Shown: positions 6,046 through 13,178, counted from the stretch's first letter. The stretch is 17,683 nt of DNA from an uncultured Clostridia bacterium (GCA_948875265.1 CAQRYF010000036.1:1-17683), one strand, 5' to 3'. Numbers and translations: made by a program. The notes: generated by a model from the sequence alone, not told the origin.

Positions 6046-7569
6046 ATGAACAAAAAATCATATGAAGAAACACAAAACAAGGGAATAACATTAATAGCGC
6101 TAGTTATAACGATTATAGTGCTTTTAATATTAGCAGGAGTAAGTATTGCTATGCTAATAGGAAAAAATGGACTTATTAGCCAGTCAATGGAAGCTAAACA
6201 AGAAACAGAAATTGCTAAGATAAAGGAAGAAGTACAGTTGCATTACGAAGATGCTGTTATACAAGCAAAAGTAGATGTAGCAAATAATAAATTAAATATA
6301 TTTGAAAATAATTTGAAAAAAGATGATAGTGAGTCAAAAGTTATAGGATCGGGAAAAACAATAACTGCATTGTATAAAGATTATTACATAACACTGGATG
6401 AAAATGGTAATATTGTGGATATTAGTAAAGCTAATGTGGATGTGAATTGGGAAGAAGCAAAAGTGTTGGTTATAGATAATAATATTATAAAGGGATTTAC
6501 TAATATAAATGATGCAACAACTGTAGCTGAAACAAAAGAAGTAGCAAAAATAGTTTTACTAGATGATATAGAAGGAAATGATCAGAAGTTCGTAACTATA
6601 ACAGGAAAAGATATTACGTTAGATTTAAATGGGCATACTATAAAAAATAATTATTATGATTCAGTACATAATAAAAGCTATGTTTTATATATTGAAGCGG
6701 AAAAAGTGAAAATAGTAAATGGAAAAATAGATTATAGAAAATATAATGTTACTGCAGGAATACATATAGATAATAAAAATACTTATACAGAGATAACAAA
6801 TGTAAAAATAGAAACCAATGGAGAGTGTTTGAATAATGAAACACAAGGAACTACAGTGCTGGCAGATAATGAATTTAAAGGGAATTTAGCACATAATCAT
6901 ACAGGAAGATGTATAAGTAATTCCTCAACTTTAGAAATAAACAGTGGTGTTTATCAAGATGATCTTGAATATACAAATTCTAATATAACACTATATACTA
7001 TTGTGAATTCAGGAACATGTAATATTAACAATACTGATATCGAACGTACTGTTCTTAATTCTGGGGGTATAGTTAATGTGTATAGCGGTAATTTAAAAAC
7101 ATTGTCAAATAGTAGTAATGGAACTATGAATATATATGGAGGAAAGATAGGAACTGAAACATCAGGAGGAGGAATTTCTAATAATGCAAATTTGAATATT
7201 TATGATTGTGATTATTGTCATAGTATATCAGGTGATAAGAATGGAACAAATTATATATATGGAGGGAATATAAGACGTATAAACTATATTAATGTTGTAA
7301 TAGAAAATGGAACTGTTGGATCTATATATCAACCAACTTCAGTTGTAATAAAAGGAGGAAGGCTAACAGGTATTAATGGAGGTAATAGTTTACAGTTATG
7401 GGGAGGATCAGTTGATATCTCTGGAGGTGTATTTGATACTAAATGGACATCAGGGAATGGTTCTAAATGGACTATAACAGGCGGAAAATTCAAATTTAAA
7501 GTAACACCAGCTGAAGGATATAGCTGTATTGGTCCTAATGAAGAAGGATATTATGAAGTTGTTAAATAA
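6046..7569 (+). CDS. pilin-like N-terminus fused to a beta-helix surface protein
   Basis: The 507-residue product begins MNKKSYEETQNKGITLIALV. A type IV prepilin-like leader has a cleavage site after G13 and a hydrophobic helix at 14-37. Alanine (A18) replaces the usual Glu at mature position 5. A charged helix follows (38-76), then a globular segment. From about 190 to 480 there are short NIYGG- and ISGG-type turns such as MNIYGGKIG, NYIYGGNIR and VDISGGVFD, which read as a right-handed beta-helix. The C-terminus EEGYYEVVK resembles the end module of clostridial surface proteins. It is probably exported and surface-exposed. No pilin assembly genes are nearby. It has its own promoter, RBS AAAGGAG and terminator. 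Confidence 0.75.
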   Translation: MNKKSYEETQNKGITLIALVITIIVLLILAGVSIAMLIGKNGLISQSMEAKQETEIAKIKEEVQLHYEDAVIQAKVDVANNKLNIFENNLKKDDSESKVIGSGKTITALYKDYYITLDENGNIVDISKANVDVNWEEAKVLVIDNNIIKGFTNINDATTVAETKEVAKIVLLDDIEGNDQKFVTITGKDITLDLNGHTIKNNYYDSVHNKSYVLYIEAEKVKIVNGKIDYRKYNVTAGIHIDNKNTYTEITNVKIETNGECLNNETQGTTVLADNEFKGNLAHNHTGRCISNSSTLEINSGVYQDDLEYTNSNITLYTIVNSGTCNINNTDIERTVLNSGGIVNVYSGNLKTLSNSSNGTMNIYGGKIGTETSGGGISNNANLNIYDCDYCHSISGDKNGTNYIYGGNIRRINYINVVIENGTVGSIYQPTSVVIKGGRLTGINGGNSLQLWGGSVDISGGVFDTKWTSGNGSKWTITGGKFKFKVTPAEGYSCIGPNEEGYYEVVK

Positions 7570-7596
7570 TAAAAAGCACTATTGTATTTAAAATAA

Positions 7597-7640
7597 AATA
7601 AGAGGAGTATTAATAAAAAATTAATATTTCCTCTATTTTT
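7597..7640 (+). terminator. terminator after pilin-like gene 1
   Basis: AGAGGA plus TATTAAT pair with ATTAATA plus TCCTCT around a short A-loop, with a small internal bulge, and are followed by ATTTTTT. Confidence 0.75.
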
Positions 7641-7655
7641 TATTAATAAAATATA

Positions 7656-7664
7656 TGTTATACT
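7656..7664 (+). promoter_or_regulatory. extended -10 promoter of the two-component operon
   Basis: TGTTATACT is a good extended -10. No clear -35 stands at the right distance within the T-rich terminator tail. The first gene starts 28 bases later, after GGGGAG. Confidence 0.5.
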
Positions 7665-7691
7665 AAAAGTATTAAAGGGGAGATATGAAAG

Positions 7692-8387
7692 ATGTATAAT
7701 ATACTAGTTGTAGATGATGATAAGGAAATTGTAGGAGCAATAGAAATATATTTAAAAAAAGAAGGATATAATATTTTAAAAGCATATAATGGAAATCAAG
7801 CATTAGAAATTGTTAAGAAAGAAGAAATTCATTTAATTATTTTAGATATAATGATGCCTCAAAAGGATGGCTTAGAAACATTAGAAGAGGTTAGAAGAGA
7901 TACAACAATTCCAGTTATACTATTATCAGCTAAGTCGGAAGATTATGATAAAATTGGAGGCTTGAATTTAGGAGCAGATGATTATATAACAAAGCCATTT
8001 AATCCATTAGAATTAATAGCAAGGGTAAATTCTAATTTGAGAAGATATGTAAAATTAGGTTCAATTAATAATCAAGAAAGTGAAAATATTTATAAAACAG
8101 GAGAATTAGTATTATATGATGACACTAAAAAGGTTACTGTAGATGAAAAAGAAGTAAAACTAACAGGAACAGAATTTAATATATTAAAGTTTTTATTACA
8201 AAACAAGGGAAAAGTATATTCTATAACAGAAATATATGAGAATGTATGGAAAGAAGAAAGCTATGGAGCAGAAAATATTATAGCTGTTCATATAAGACAT
8301 ATAAGGGAAAAAATAGAGATAAACCCAAAAGAACCAAGATATTTAAAAGTTATATGGGGAGTAGGATATAAGATAGAAAATTTATAA
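7692..8387 (+). CDS. OmpR/PhoB-family response regulator
   Basis: The 231-residue regulator has a receiver domain (about 1-118) with the acidic pocket DDD (8-10), phosphoacceptor D52 in ILDIMMP, S79 and K101 in ITKPF. It is followed by a winged-helix DNA-binding domain (about 130-231) with LTGTEFNILKFLL and the VWGVGYKIE-like end VIWGVGYKIENL. It would be phosphorylated by the kinase encoded 19 bases downstream. I chose the ATG at 7692, nine bases after GGGGAG. An ATG at 7685 lies too close to the ribosome binding site and opens only a four-codon reading frame. Target genes are unknown. The direct repeats at 11234-11261 fit the spacing such regulators bind. Confidence 0.93.
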   Translation: MYNILVVDDDKEIVGAIEIYLKKEGYNILKAYNGNQALEIVKKEEIHLIILDIMMPQKDGLETLEEVRRDTTIPVILLSAKSEDYDKIGGLNLGADDYITKPFNPLELIARVNSNLRRYVKLGSINNQESENIYKTGELVLYDDTKKVTVDEKEVKLTGTEFNILKFLLQNKGKVYSITEIYENVWKEESYGAENIIAVHIRHIREKIEINPKEPRYLKVIWGVGYKIENL

Positions 8388-8406
8388 AAAGATAGGAAGT
8401 GAAAAT

Positions 8407-10437
8407 ATGGAAAAAGTAAGAAATTCAAGTATCTTAAAAATAATATGTTATATAGTAATACCAATTTTAGTAGCAATATTAGGGCTTAGTATATTTCATT
8501 TAGCATTTTTAAATGAATATGGAGATATAGGGACTGAGACAGAATATGTAAAATCTGAACAATTTACAAATGAATATTTTAATTTTATAACAAATAAAAT
8601 ATCACAATGTGAAAATGTAGCTAAAGGATACAGTAGTAATTTTTTAGAAATAGAAGATAATGATGGAAATATATATTATTATTCGGATGCACGAGAGAGT
8701 AATAGTTACTATACGGGTGTACCAGCTTATATGAATTATATAATGGTAAATAAAAAGACAAATAAAATGTTTACAAATATAAAAAGTAAAGATTATAAAA
8801 ATGAAATGGAAAATATGAAATCAAATAATATATATTGGAACTTTGTAGAGGGAAAAATTGATACAAATCTAGAACATATTAATAGTGACAATATAAAATA
8901 TAATTCTAATTATATTTATTGGACTTCAGAAAATATCAATAGTAGTAGACACAATATGCAAGATTATGATATTTATACTTCATATGATGATAGTAATATG
9001 AACCAATACACAGCTTATGGGATTAATCAAACAGCATATGAATATATGTTAAAAAATCAAAACAGACCAATTTATCTTATTGTTATAACAATTATATTAT
9101 TAGTTATTATAACAGTATACTTATTTTGGGCAATAGGGCATAAAGAAGGAAAAGAAGAAATTGATTTAAATGCTATTGATAAAATACCATATGAGATTCT
9201 TTCTATTATTTTATTAACAATATTAATAATTTTCTTAAATGTTTTATTAAATATAAGTCAAGTAATTAATTATTTTGTTTTACTAGTAGCAATTATATGT
9301 TATTTTATATGTTATGCTGTATGTGCTATTATGGGAATTACAACAATAAAAAGACTTAAAGCTAAGAAATTCATAAAAAGTTTTTTAATATACAAAATAG
9401 CAAAATGGCTTTTAGATAGAGCAAAAAAGATTATATATACAATAAACCAAAGGGCAAGTGGTACAAAAAGACTACTTTTGTATTATATAATATTTATTTT
9501 GATAAGTGTAATATTAACTAATGTGTTTACAAATAGTATAGGAGGAGTATTATTAATTGTATTTTGGATATGGTCATATTGTAAATTAAAAGAATATATT
9601 ATTAAGCAAGAAGAAATTAAAAATGCTTTGAAAAATATATATGAAGGTAAAACAGATGTAAAACTAAATGAAGATGAATTGCAAGGTGTTTTAAAAGAGA
9701 TGGCAGTCTATGTTAATGATATAGCAGGAGGATTTTCAAATGCAATTGAAGAAAATTTAAAATCAGAAAGATTAAAAACAGAATTAATAACAAATGTATC
9801 ACATGATATAAAAACTCCATTAACTTCAATAATAAACTATGTAGATTTATTAAAAAAAGAAAACATAAAAGATGAAAAGGTAAATGAATATATTCAAATA
9901 TTAGATAATAAATCACAAAGACTAAAAAAATTAACAGAAGACTTAGTAGAAGCATCTAAAGTATCTTCTGGAAATGTAAAATTAAATATTGAAGAAATTA
10001 ATTTAAAAGAATTGATAAATCAAACAATTGGAGAATTTAAAGATAAATTTGAGAAAAAGAATTTAAAGATAGAAACAAAAATTCCAGAAAAAGAAATAAT
10101 GATAAAAGCAGATAGTAGATATATGTATAGAATTGTGGAGAACCTTTTTGGAAATATTACAAAGTATGCATTAGATAATTCCAGAGTGTATATAGATATA
10201 GAGGAAAAAAATAATAAAGTAAAAATTAGTATAAAAAATATTTCGAAAGATAAATTAAACATTAGTAGTGATGAATTAATGCAAAGATTTGTAAGAGGAG
10301 ATAAATCAAGATATACAGAAGGAAGCGGATTAGGTCTATCAATAGCACAAAGTTTAACAGAACTACAGAAAGGAAGATTTAATCTTACAATAGATGGAGA
10401 TTTATTTAAAGTAGAATTAATTTGGGATAAAGAATAA
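8407..10437 (+). CDS. multi-spanning sensor histidine kinase
   Basis: The 676-residue kinase is long for its class. One transmembrane helix (about 10-35) is followed by an external Tyr/Asn-rich domain (about 36-220). Helices then lie near 221-243, 263-280, 285-312 and 356-392. The dimerisation H box is NVSHDIKTPLTSI, with phosphorylated H466. The ATP-binding domain has an N box ENLFGNITKYAL (N579, N583) and a G2 box GSGLGLSIA (639-647). A classical DxGxG (G1) box is absent, and the segment reads IKNISKDKLNISSDEL, as I recall from related clostridial kinases. RBS AGGAAG. It forms an operon with the response regulator. The signal is unknown. Confidence 0.92.
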   Translation: MEKVRNSSILKIICYIVIPILVAILGLSIFHLAFLNEYGDIGTETEYVKSEQFTNEYFNFITNKISQCENVAKGYSSNFLEIEDNDGNIYYYSDARESNSYYTGVPAYMNYIMVNKKTNKMFTNIKSKDYKNEMENMKSNNIYWNFVEGKIDTNLEHINSDNIKYNSNYIYWTSENINSSRHNMQDYDIYTSYDDSNMNQYTAYGINQTAYEYMLKNQNRPIYLIVITIILLVIITVYLFWAIGHKEGKEEIDLNAIDKIPYEILSIILLTILIIFLNVLLNISQVINYFVLLVAIICYFICYAVCAIMGITTIKRLKAKKFIKSFLIYKIAKWLLDRAKKIIYTINQRASGTKRLLLYYIIFILISVILTNVFTNSIGGVLLIVFWIWSYCKLKEYIIKQEEIKNALKNIYEGKTDVKLNEDELQGVLKEMAVYVNDIAGGFSNAIEENLKSERLKTELITNVSHDIKTPLTSIINYVDLLKKENIKDEKVNEYIQILDNKSQRLKKLTEDLVEASKVSSGNVKLNIEEINLKELINQTIGEFKDKFEKKNLKIETKIPEKEIMIKADSRYMYRIVENLFGNITKYALDNSRVYIDIEEKNNKVKISIKNISKDKLNISSDELMQRFVRGDKSRYTEGSGLGLSIAQSLTELQKGRFNLTIDGDLFKVELIWDKE

Positions 10438-10468
10438 GGATTTGGAGTTAAACTTCAAGTCCTTATTT
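10433..10468. terminator. bidirectional terminator shared by the kinase gene and hicB
   Basis: A 16-bp stem (10433-10448 with 10452-10467, two wobble pairs) has a 3-nt loop. It contains the stop codons of both convergent genes: TAA of the kinase at 10435-10437 and of hicB at 10463-10465. AATAA and TTATT at the base give a T-rich tail on either strand. Confidence 0.7.
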
Positions 10469-10864
10469 AATTCCTAATGCATTTTTTAACGCTGATTGCA
10501 AAACTTGAGAAAAATTAATTTTATTCTTTTCAGCCAAATCATTTATCCATTTCGGAATAGTTAAAGTTTTCTTTACTGAGGAATTTTGTACAGATTCTCT
10601 AAATAATGGCATATAAACTTCGACTAAAATAGCTCTCTCACTTTTTTTCAAAGATATTTCATTTAGTTTAGATGGACTTTTTAAGATTTCGCCATCTTCT
10701 TCTGCACACACCATATATAATCCTAAAGCATCTTTTGCCATATACAAGGCTTCTTCATCTGTATCTGCACAAGATAAACATCCTGGTAAATCTGGAAAGG
10801 AAATAGATATACCATCATTTTCATAATTAAATATAGCAGGATAAATATAATAATCTTTTTTCAC
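10463..10864 (-). CDS. hicB: HicB antitoxin with C-terminal ribbon-helix-helix domain (locus 1)
   Basis: The product, about 133 residues, has the degenerate RNase-H-like HicB fold (YPAIFNYENDGISISFPDLPGC, then EEALYMAKDALG). It ends in a ribbon-helix-helix DNA-binding domain (SVKKTLTIPKWINDLAEKNKINFSQVLQ). It would neutralise HicA and repress the operon. I chose the GTG at 10864, because GGAAG at 10874-10878 is nine bases upstream. An in-frame GTG at 10873 abuts that site and is too close. hicA lies 23 bases upstream in the same operon. The C-terminal domain closely resembles that of the second HicB at 13386, so the two are related. Confidence 0.9.
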   Translation of the reverse strand: MKKDYYIYPAIFNYENDGISISFPDLPGCLSCADTDEEALYMAKDALGLYMVCAEEDGEILKSPSKLNEISLKKSERAILVEVYMPLFRESVQNSSVKKTLTIPKWINDLAEKNKINFSQVLQSALKNALGIK

Positions 10865-10887
10865 TAAAATCACTTCCGTTCTAAATA

Positions 10888-11088
10888 TTATTTTAATTTT
10901 ATTTGAGCTTGTTTTTCTATACTTTTTATTGTTCCAATAGCAAGGTCTTTTTTTGGATGTGGAACTACAACTCTACCTTTTTTAAAAGGATGTTTAAATG
11001 AATGATGGCTTCCTGTTGATGATTCATATTGATACCATCCGTCTTTTTTTAGTATTTTTATAATTTGTTTTGACGAATAACTTTTAAT
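10888..11088 (-). CDS. hicA: HicA toxin (locus 1), apparent ATT start
   Basis: Read on the minus strand, a 66-residue HicA-like frame runs to TAA at 10888-10890. It contains KSYSSKQIIKILKKDGWY, the catalytic-type GSHHSFKHP (H28), VVVPHPKKDLAIGTIKSI and a short tail. HicA is a small double-stranded-RNA-binding-fold mRNA interferase. No ATG, GTG or TTG exists at the expected start. Where homologues have Met before KSYSS, this gene has ATT at 11086-11088, eight bases after the Shine-Dalgarno AGGTG. It is either a rare ATT initiation that lowers toxin output, or an ATG-to-ATT inactivation. The rest of the frame is intact, which argues against long-standing decay. Confidence 0.8.
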   Translation of the reverse strand: MKSYSSKQIIKILKKDGWYQYESSTGSHHSFKHPFKKGRVVVPHPKKDLAIGTIKSIEKQAQIKLK

Positions 11089-11111
11089 ATAGTATACACC
11101 TCACTTTCTAA

Positions 11112-11140
11112 ATTATAACACGTATTATAATACGTGTCAA
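11112..11140 (-). promoter_or_regulatory. hicAB locus 1 promoter with palindromic operator
   Basis: On the minus strand TTGACA (11135-11140) and TATAAT (11112-11117) are consensus boxes with a 17-base spacer. A perfect 20-base palindrome, ACACGTATTATAATACGTGT (11118-11137), fills the spacer and enters the -35. It is a likely HicB operator. Confidence 0.85.
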
Positions 11141-11151
11141 CAAGCTTGTTG
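11138..11151. promoter_or_regulatory. second palindrome next to the hicAB locus 1 promoter
   Basis: CAACAAGCTTGTTG is a perfect 14-base palindrome that abuts the 20-base operator and covers half of the -35. It could be a second operator site for the ribbon-helix-helix protein. Confidence 0.6.
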
Positions 11152-11233
11152 AAATTTTATTTTGGGAATTTAATAGATAAAAATGATTATGATAAAAAGT
11201 AAATTTTAGTAATATTAACATAATTTTGTTGAA

Positions 11234-11261
11234 TTTTCAATGAATTCACAAAAAATTCACA
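11234..11261 (+). promoter_or_regulatory. three direct repeats with 11-base period, candidate OmpR-type binding site
   Basis: TTTTCA (11234), TTCACA (11245) and TTCACA (11256) are spaced exactly 11 bases apart, start to start. This is the phasing used by OmpR/PhoB-type regulators. The boxes lie in the 340-base gap between hicA and the gene at 11429. That gap otherwise holds the hicAB promoter, a REPIN and a promoter. Which regulator binds, if any, is not shown. Confidence 0.4.
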
Positions 11262-11275
11262 TATTGATGAAAGCT

Positions 11276-11346
11276 TATTTTCTTCTTGGGGTCGGGTCTT
11301 AAAATGGGAATTTCTCATTTTAAGACCCGACCCCAAAAAGAAAATA
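11276..11346. repeat. REPIN-like inverted repeat, copy 4
   Basis: Arms 11276-11309 and 11313-11346 pair with one mismatch (11285/11337) and a G-U pair (11307/11315) around a 3-nt loop. This is the most compact copy. The core is identical to the others, while the outer flank is TTTTCTTCTTGGGG matched by CCCCAAAAAGAAAA. Confidence 0.9.
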
Positions 11347-11357
11347 GCAATAAAATA

Positions 11358-11386
11358 TTGAAAGATAAAAATCTGTATGATAGAAT
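11358..11386 (+). promoter_or_regulatory. promoter for the 11429 operon
   Basis: TTGAAA (11358-11363) and TAGAAT (11381-11386) have a 17-base spacer, 12 bases beyond the REPIN. Confidence 0.5.
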
Positions 11387-11428
11387 AAAAAATGATAAAA
11401 AAGCAGATGCTAAAATGGGGGAAATTTA

Positions 11429-12094
11429 ATGAAAAAGATGTTTATCATTATAATAATTTTAGCAATCATATTTGTAGGAATGGTAGTTTATAAAAATACA
11501 GCAGTAGGGTCCAAAAATAATGTGAGTGTAAATGAAGTACAAGAAATAGAACAATATATTTCTGGAATATATATGTGGGAAGAGGTAACGAATGAAGCGT
11601 TACCAATATTTGAAGATATTAATAATGCTAATGATTTATGGACTTGGGAAGTTATAAAAAAGAATTTAGAACAATATGAAATATCATATGAAGAAATAAA
11701 ACAAAAGTCTAAAGAGATATTTGGTGAGAGTTTTACAAAAGAATTTCCAAAAGAAGGGACAAGTTCATTTGAATATGATGAAGAAATAGATAAATATTTT
11801 GCAACAGAAATTATTACTGATAATAAAGAAGATCTGTTTTTGTTAAGTAATATTAATAAAACAAGTGAAGGATATATTGTAGATATTATAGAATATTTAG
11901 AAGATTATTCAGAAGAAAATAATATAAAAGTAGTGAATTTTAATAATGAAGAGATAGGAAATATAAGTATTAGTGAAAATGAATCAAAAGTACAAGAAAT
12001 AGTAAAAAATAATAAAGAGAGATTTAGTAAAAAAAGAGTTGTTTTAAAAAAAGAAAATGATAAATTAGTTGTACAAAAAGTTGAAAAGGTTTAG
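11429..12094 (+). CDS. membrane-anchored protein of unknown function
   Basis: The 221-residue product has one N-terminal hydrophobic segment (about 4-21, MFIIIIILAIIFVGMVVY) with no lipobox cysteine. It is therefore an uncleaved anchor or a signal peptide, with the rest outside. The remainder is acidic and helical, with many Glu, Asp, Asn and Ile. It has no cysteine and no motif I recognise. The ATG follows GGGGG. The stop codon overlaps the AGGA ribosome binding site of the radical SAM gene, nine bases apart, so the two genes are translationally close and share an operon. The pairing could mean a shared pathway, but nothing in the sequence tells what it is. Confidence 0.8.
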   Translation: MKKMFIIIIILAIIFVGMVVYKNTAVGSKNNVSVNEVQEIEQYISGIYMWEEVTNEALPIFEDINNANDLWTWEVIKKNLEQYEISYEEIKQKSKEIFGESFTKEFPKEGTSSFEYDEEIDKYFATEIITDNKEDLFLLSNINKTSEGYIVDIIEYLEDYSEENNIKVVNFNNEEIGNISISENESKVQEIVKNNKERFSKKRVVLKKENDKLVVQKVEKV

Positions 12095-12103
12095 GATAAG
12101 AAA

Positions 12104-13000
12104 ATGTTAAAAGAATTAGAAAACTGTAATATATGTCCACATAAATGTAATATAAATAGAAGCAAAGGAAAAATTGGAAGATGTAAAGCAACAAATAGAG
12201 TAAAAGTAGCATTATATTCTACCCATGATTTTGAAGAACCTTGCATTAGTGGGAAAAATGGATCAGGAACAGTATTTTTCTCTAATTGTAATCTAAATTG
12301 TATTTATTGTCAGAATTATGAGATTAGTCAATTAGGAAAAGGAAAAGAAATTACTATAGAAGAATTAGCAAATATATTTATAATTCAACAAGAAAAAGGA
12401 GTAGAAAATATTAATTTAGTAACTCCAACAAGCTATGTACCACAAATAATAGAAGCAATAAAAATAGCAAAAGAAAAAGGGCTTAAAATACCAATTGTAT
12501 ATAATACAAATGGATATGAAACAATAGAAACTTTAAAGATGTTAGAAGGATATATTGATATATATCTACCAGATTTAAAATATGCTGAAAATGAATTGGC
12601 TAAAGAATATTCAAAAATAGAAAATTACTTTGAAATTGCAACAAATGCAATAAAAGAAATGTATAGACAAGTAGGAAAACCAGTATTAGATAAAAATGAA
12701 GTTATGAAAAAAGGAATAATGGTAAGACATTTAGTATTACCAGATTATATAAATAATAGTAAAAAAGTACTAAAATGGTTAAAAGATAACTTAGATAATA
12801 ATATATATATTAGTGTAATGGCCCAATACTTTCCTACATACAAAGCAAAAGATCATGATAAGATAAATAGAAAACTAACAAAAGAAGAATGGGAAGAAAT
12901 AGAAAAATACATACAAAAATTAAATATAGAAAAAGGTTATATTCAAGAATTAGGAGAGCACGAAGAAGAATATGTACCTAAATGGGACATGGGGACGTAG
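12104..13000 (+). CDS. radical SAM protein, PflA-like (PflX/YYAL-type activator family)
   Basis: The 298-residue protein has the radical SAM cluster motif CNLNCIYC (C62, C66, C69), which holds a 4Fe-4S cluster and cleaves S-adenosylmethionine. An N-terminal cysteine set CNICPHKC (C8, C11, C15) plus C27 is typical of uncharacterised PflA-related proteins (COG1313 type). YNTNGYE, IDIYLPDLKYA and the VRHLVLP segment are the usual core motifs. The substrate is unknown and may be a glycyl-radical enzyme or another protein. The natural end seems to be near EEYVPKWD. The last codons (Met-Gly-Thr) and the TAG stop lie inside a REP hairpin, so an insertion replaced the original stop. Confidence 0.88.
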   Translation: MLKELENCNICPHKCNINRSKGKIGRCKATNRVKVALYSTHDFEEPCISGKNGSGTVFFSNCNLNCIYCQNYEISQLGKGKEITIEELANIFIIQQEKGVENINLVTPTSYVPQIIEAIKIAKEKGLKIPIVYNTNGYETIETLKMLEGYIDIYLPDLKYAENELAKEYSKIENYFEIATNAIKEMYRQVGKPVLDKNEVMKKGIMVRHLVLPDYINNSKKVLKWLKDNLDNNIYISVMAQYFPTYKAKDHDKINRKLTKEEWEEIEKYIQKLNIEKGYIQELGEHEEEYVPKWDMGT

Positions 13001-13017
13001 ATAATGTCCCTTTTGTC
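12986..13017. repeat. REP hairpin, second family, copy B (overlaps the 3' end of the radical SAM gene)
   Basis: GGGGAC (12991-12996) pairs with GTCCCT-side bases (13006-13011) around loop GTAGATAAT, with weaker outer pairing to TTTTGTC. The centre GGACGTAGATAATGTCCC (12993-13010) is the exact reverse complement of copy A at 2992-3009. Confidence 0.8.
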
Positions 13018-13039
13018 ATGTTTTGTCGAACGATTTTTC

Positions 13040-13068
13040 TTGATATAGTAATTAAAATATTGTATAAT
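13040..13068 (+). promoter_or_regulatory. orphan promoter-like sequence upstream of hicAB locus 2
   Basis: TTGATA (13040-13045) and TATAAT (13063-13068) are 17 bases apart. No gene begins here. A small hairpin, GCTAAA with TTTAGC (about 13100-13114), follows without a T-run. It may be a second, upstream hicAB promoter or drive a short RNA. Confidence 0.35.
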
Positions 13069-13131
13069 TATAAACAATTTTTATCAAAAATTTTAATCTG
13101 CTAAAATCTTTAGCAAAATTCCAAAAAAATA

Positions 13132-13160
13132 TTGACAATACGTAGTATACGTAGTAAACT
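13132..13160 (+). promoter_or_regulatory. hicAB locus 2 promoter with repeated operator
   Basis: TTGACA (13132-13137) and TAAACT (13155-13160) have a 17-base spacer filled by two direct copies of TACGTAGTA (13139-13156). Each contains the palindrome TACGTA. The layout mirrors locus 1, where an ACGT-containing palindrome also fills the spacer. Confidence 0.75.
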
Positions 13161-13178
13161 GAGAAAGAAGGCGATAAG

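Noticed and set aside
10199..10290. Kinase inactivated by loss of the G1 (DxGxG) box
   Set aside because: H, N and G2 boxes are intact and, as I recall, related clostridial kinases share the NIS-type replacement, so it is a family trait.
10880..11100. hicB at 10463 as an orphan antitoxin
   Set aside because: A complete HicA frame lies upstream on the same strand; it was hidden by its non-standard start codon.
1..11346. CRISPR array or insertion sequence formed by the repeated GGGTCGGGTCT core
   Set aside because: Copies are kilobases apart, are inverted pairs rather than direct repeats with spacers, and contain no transposase.
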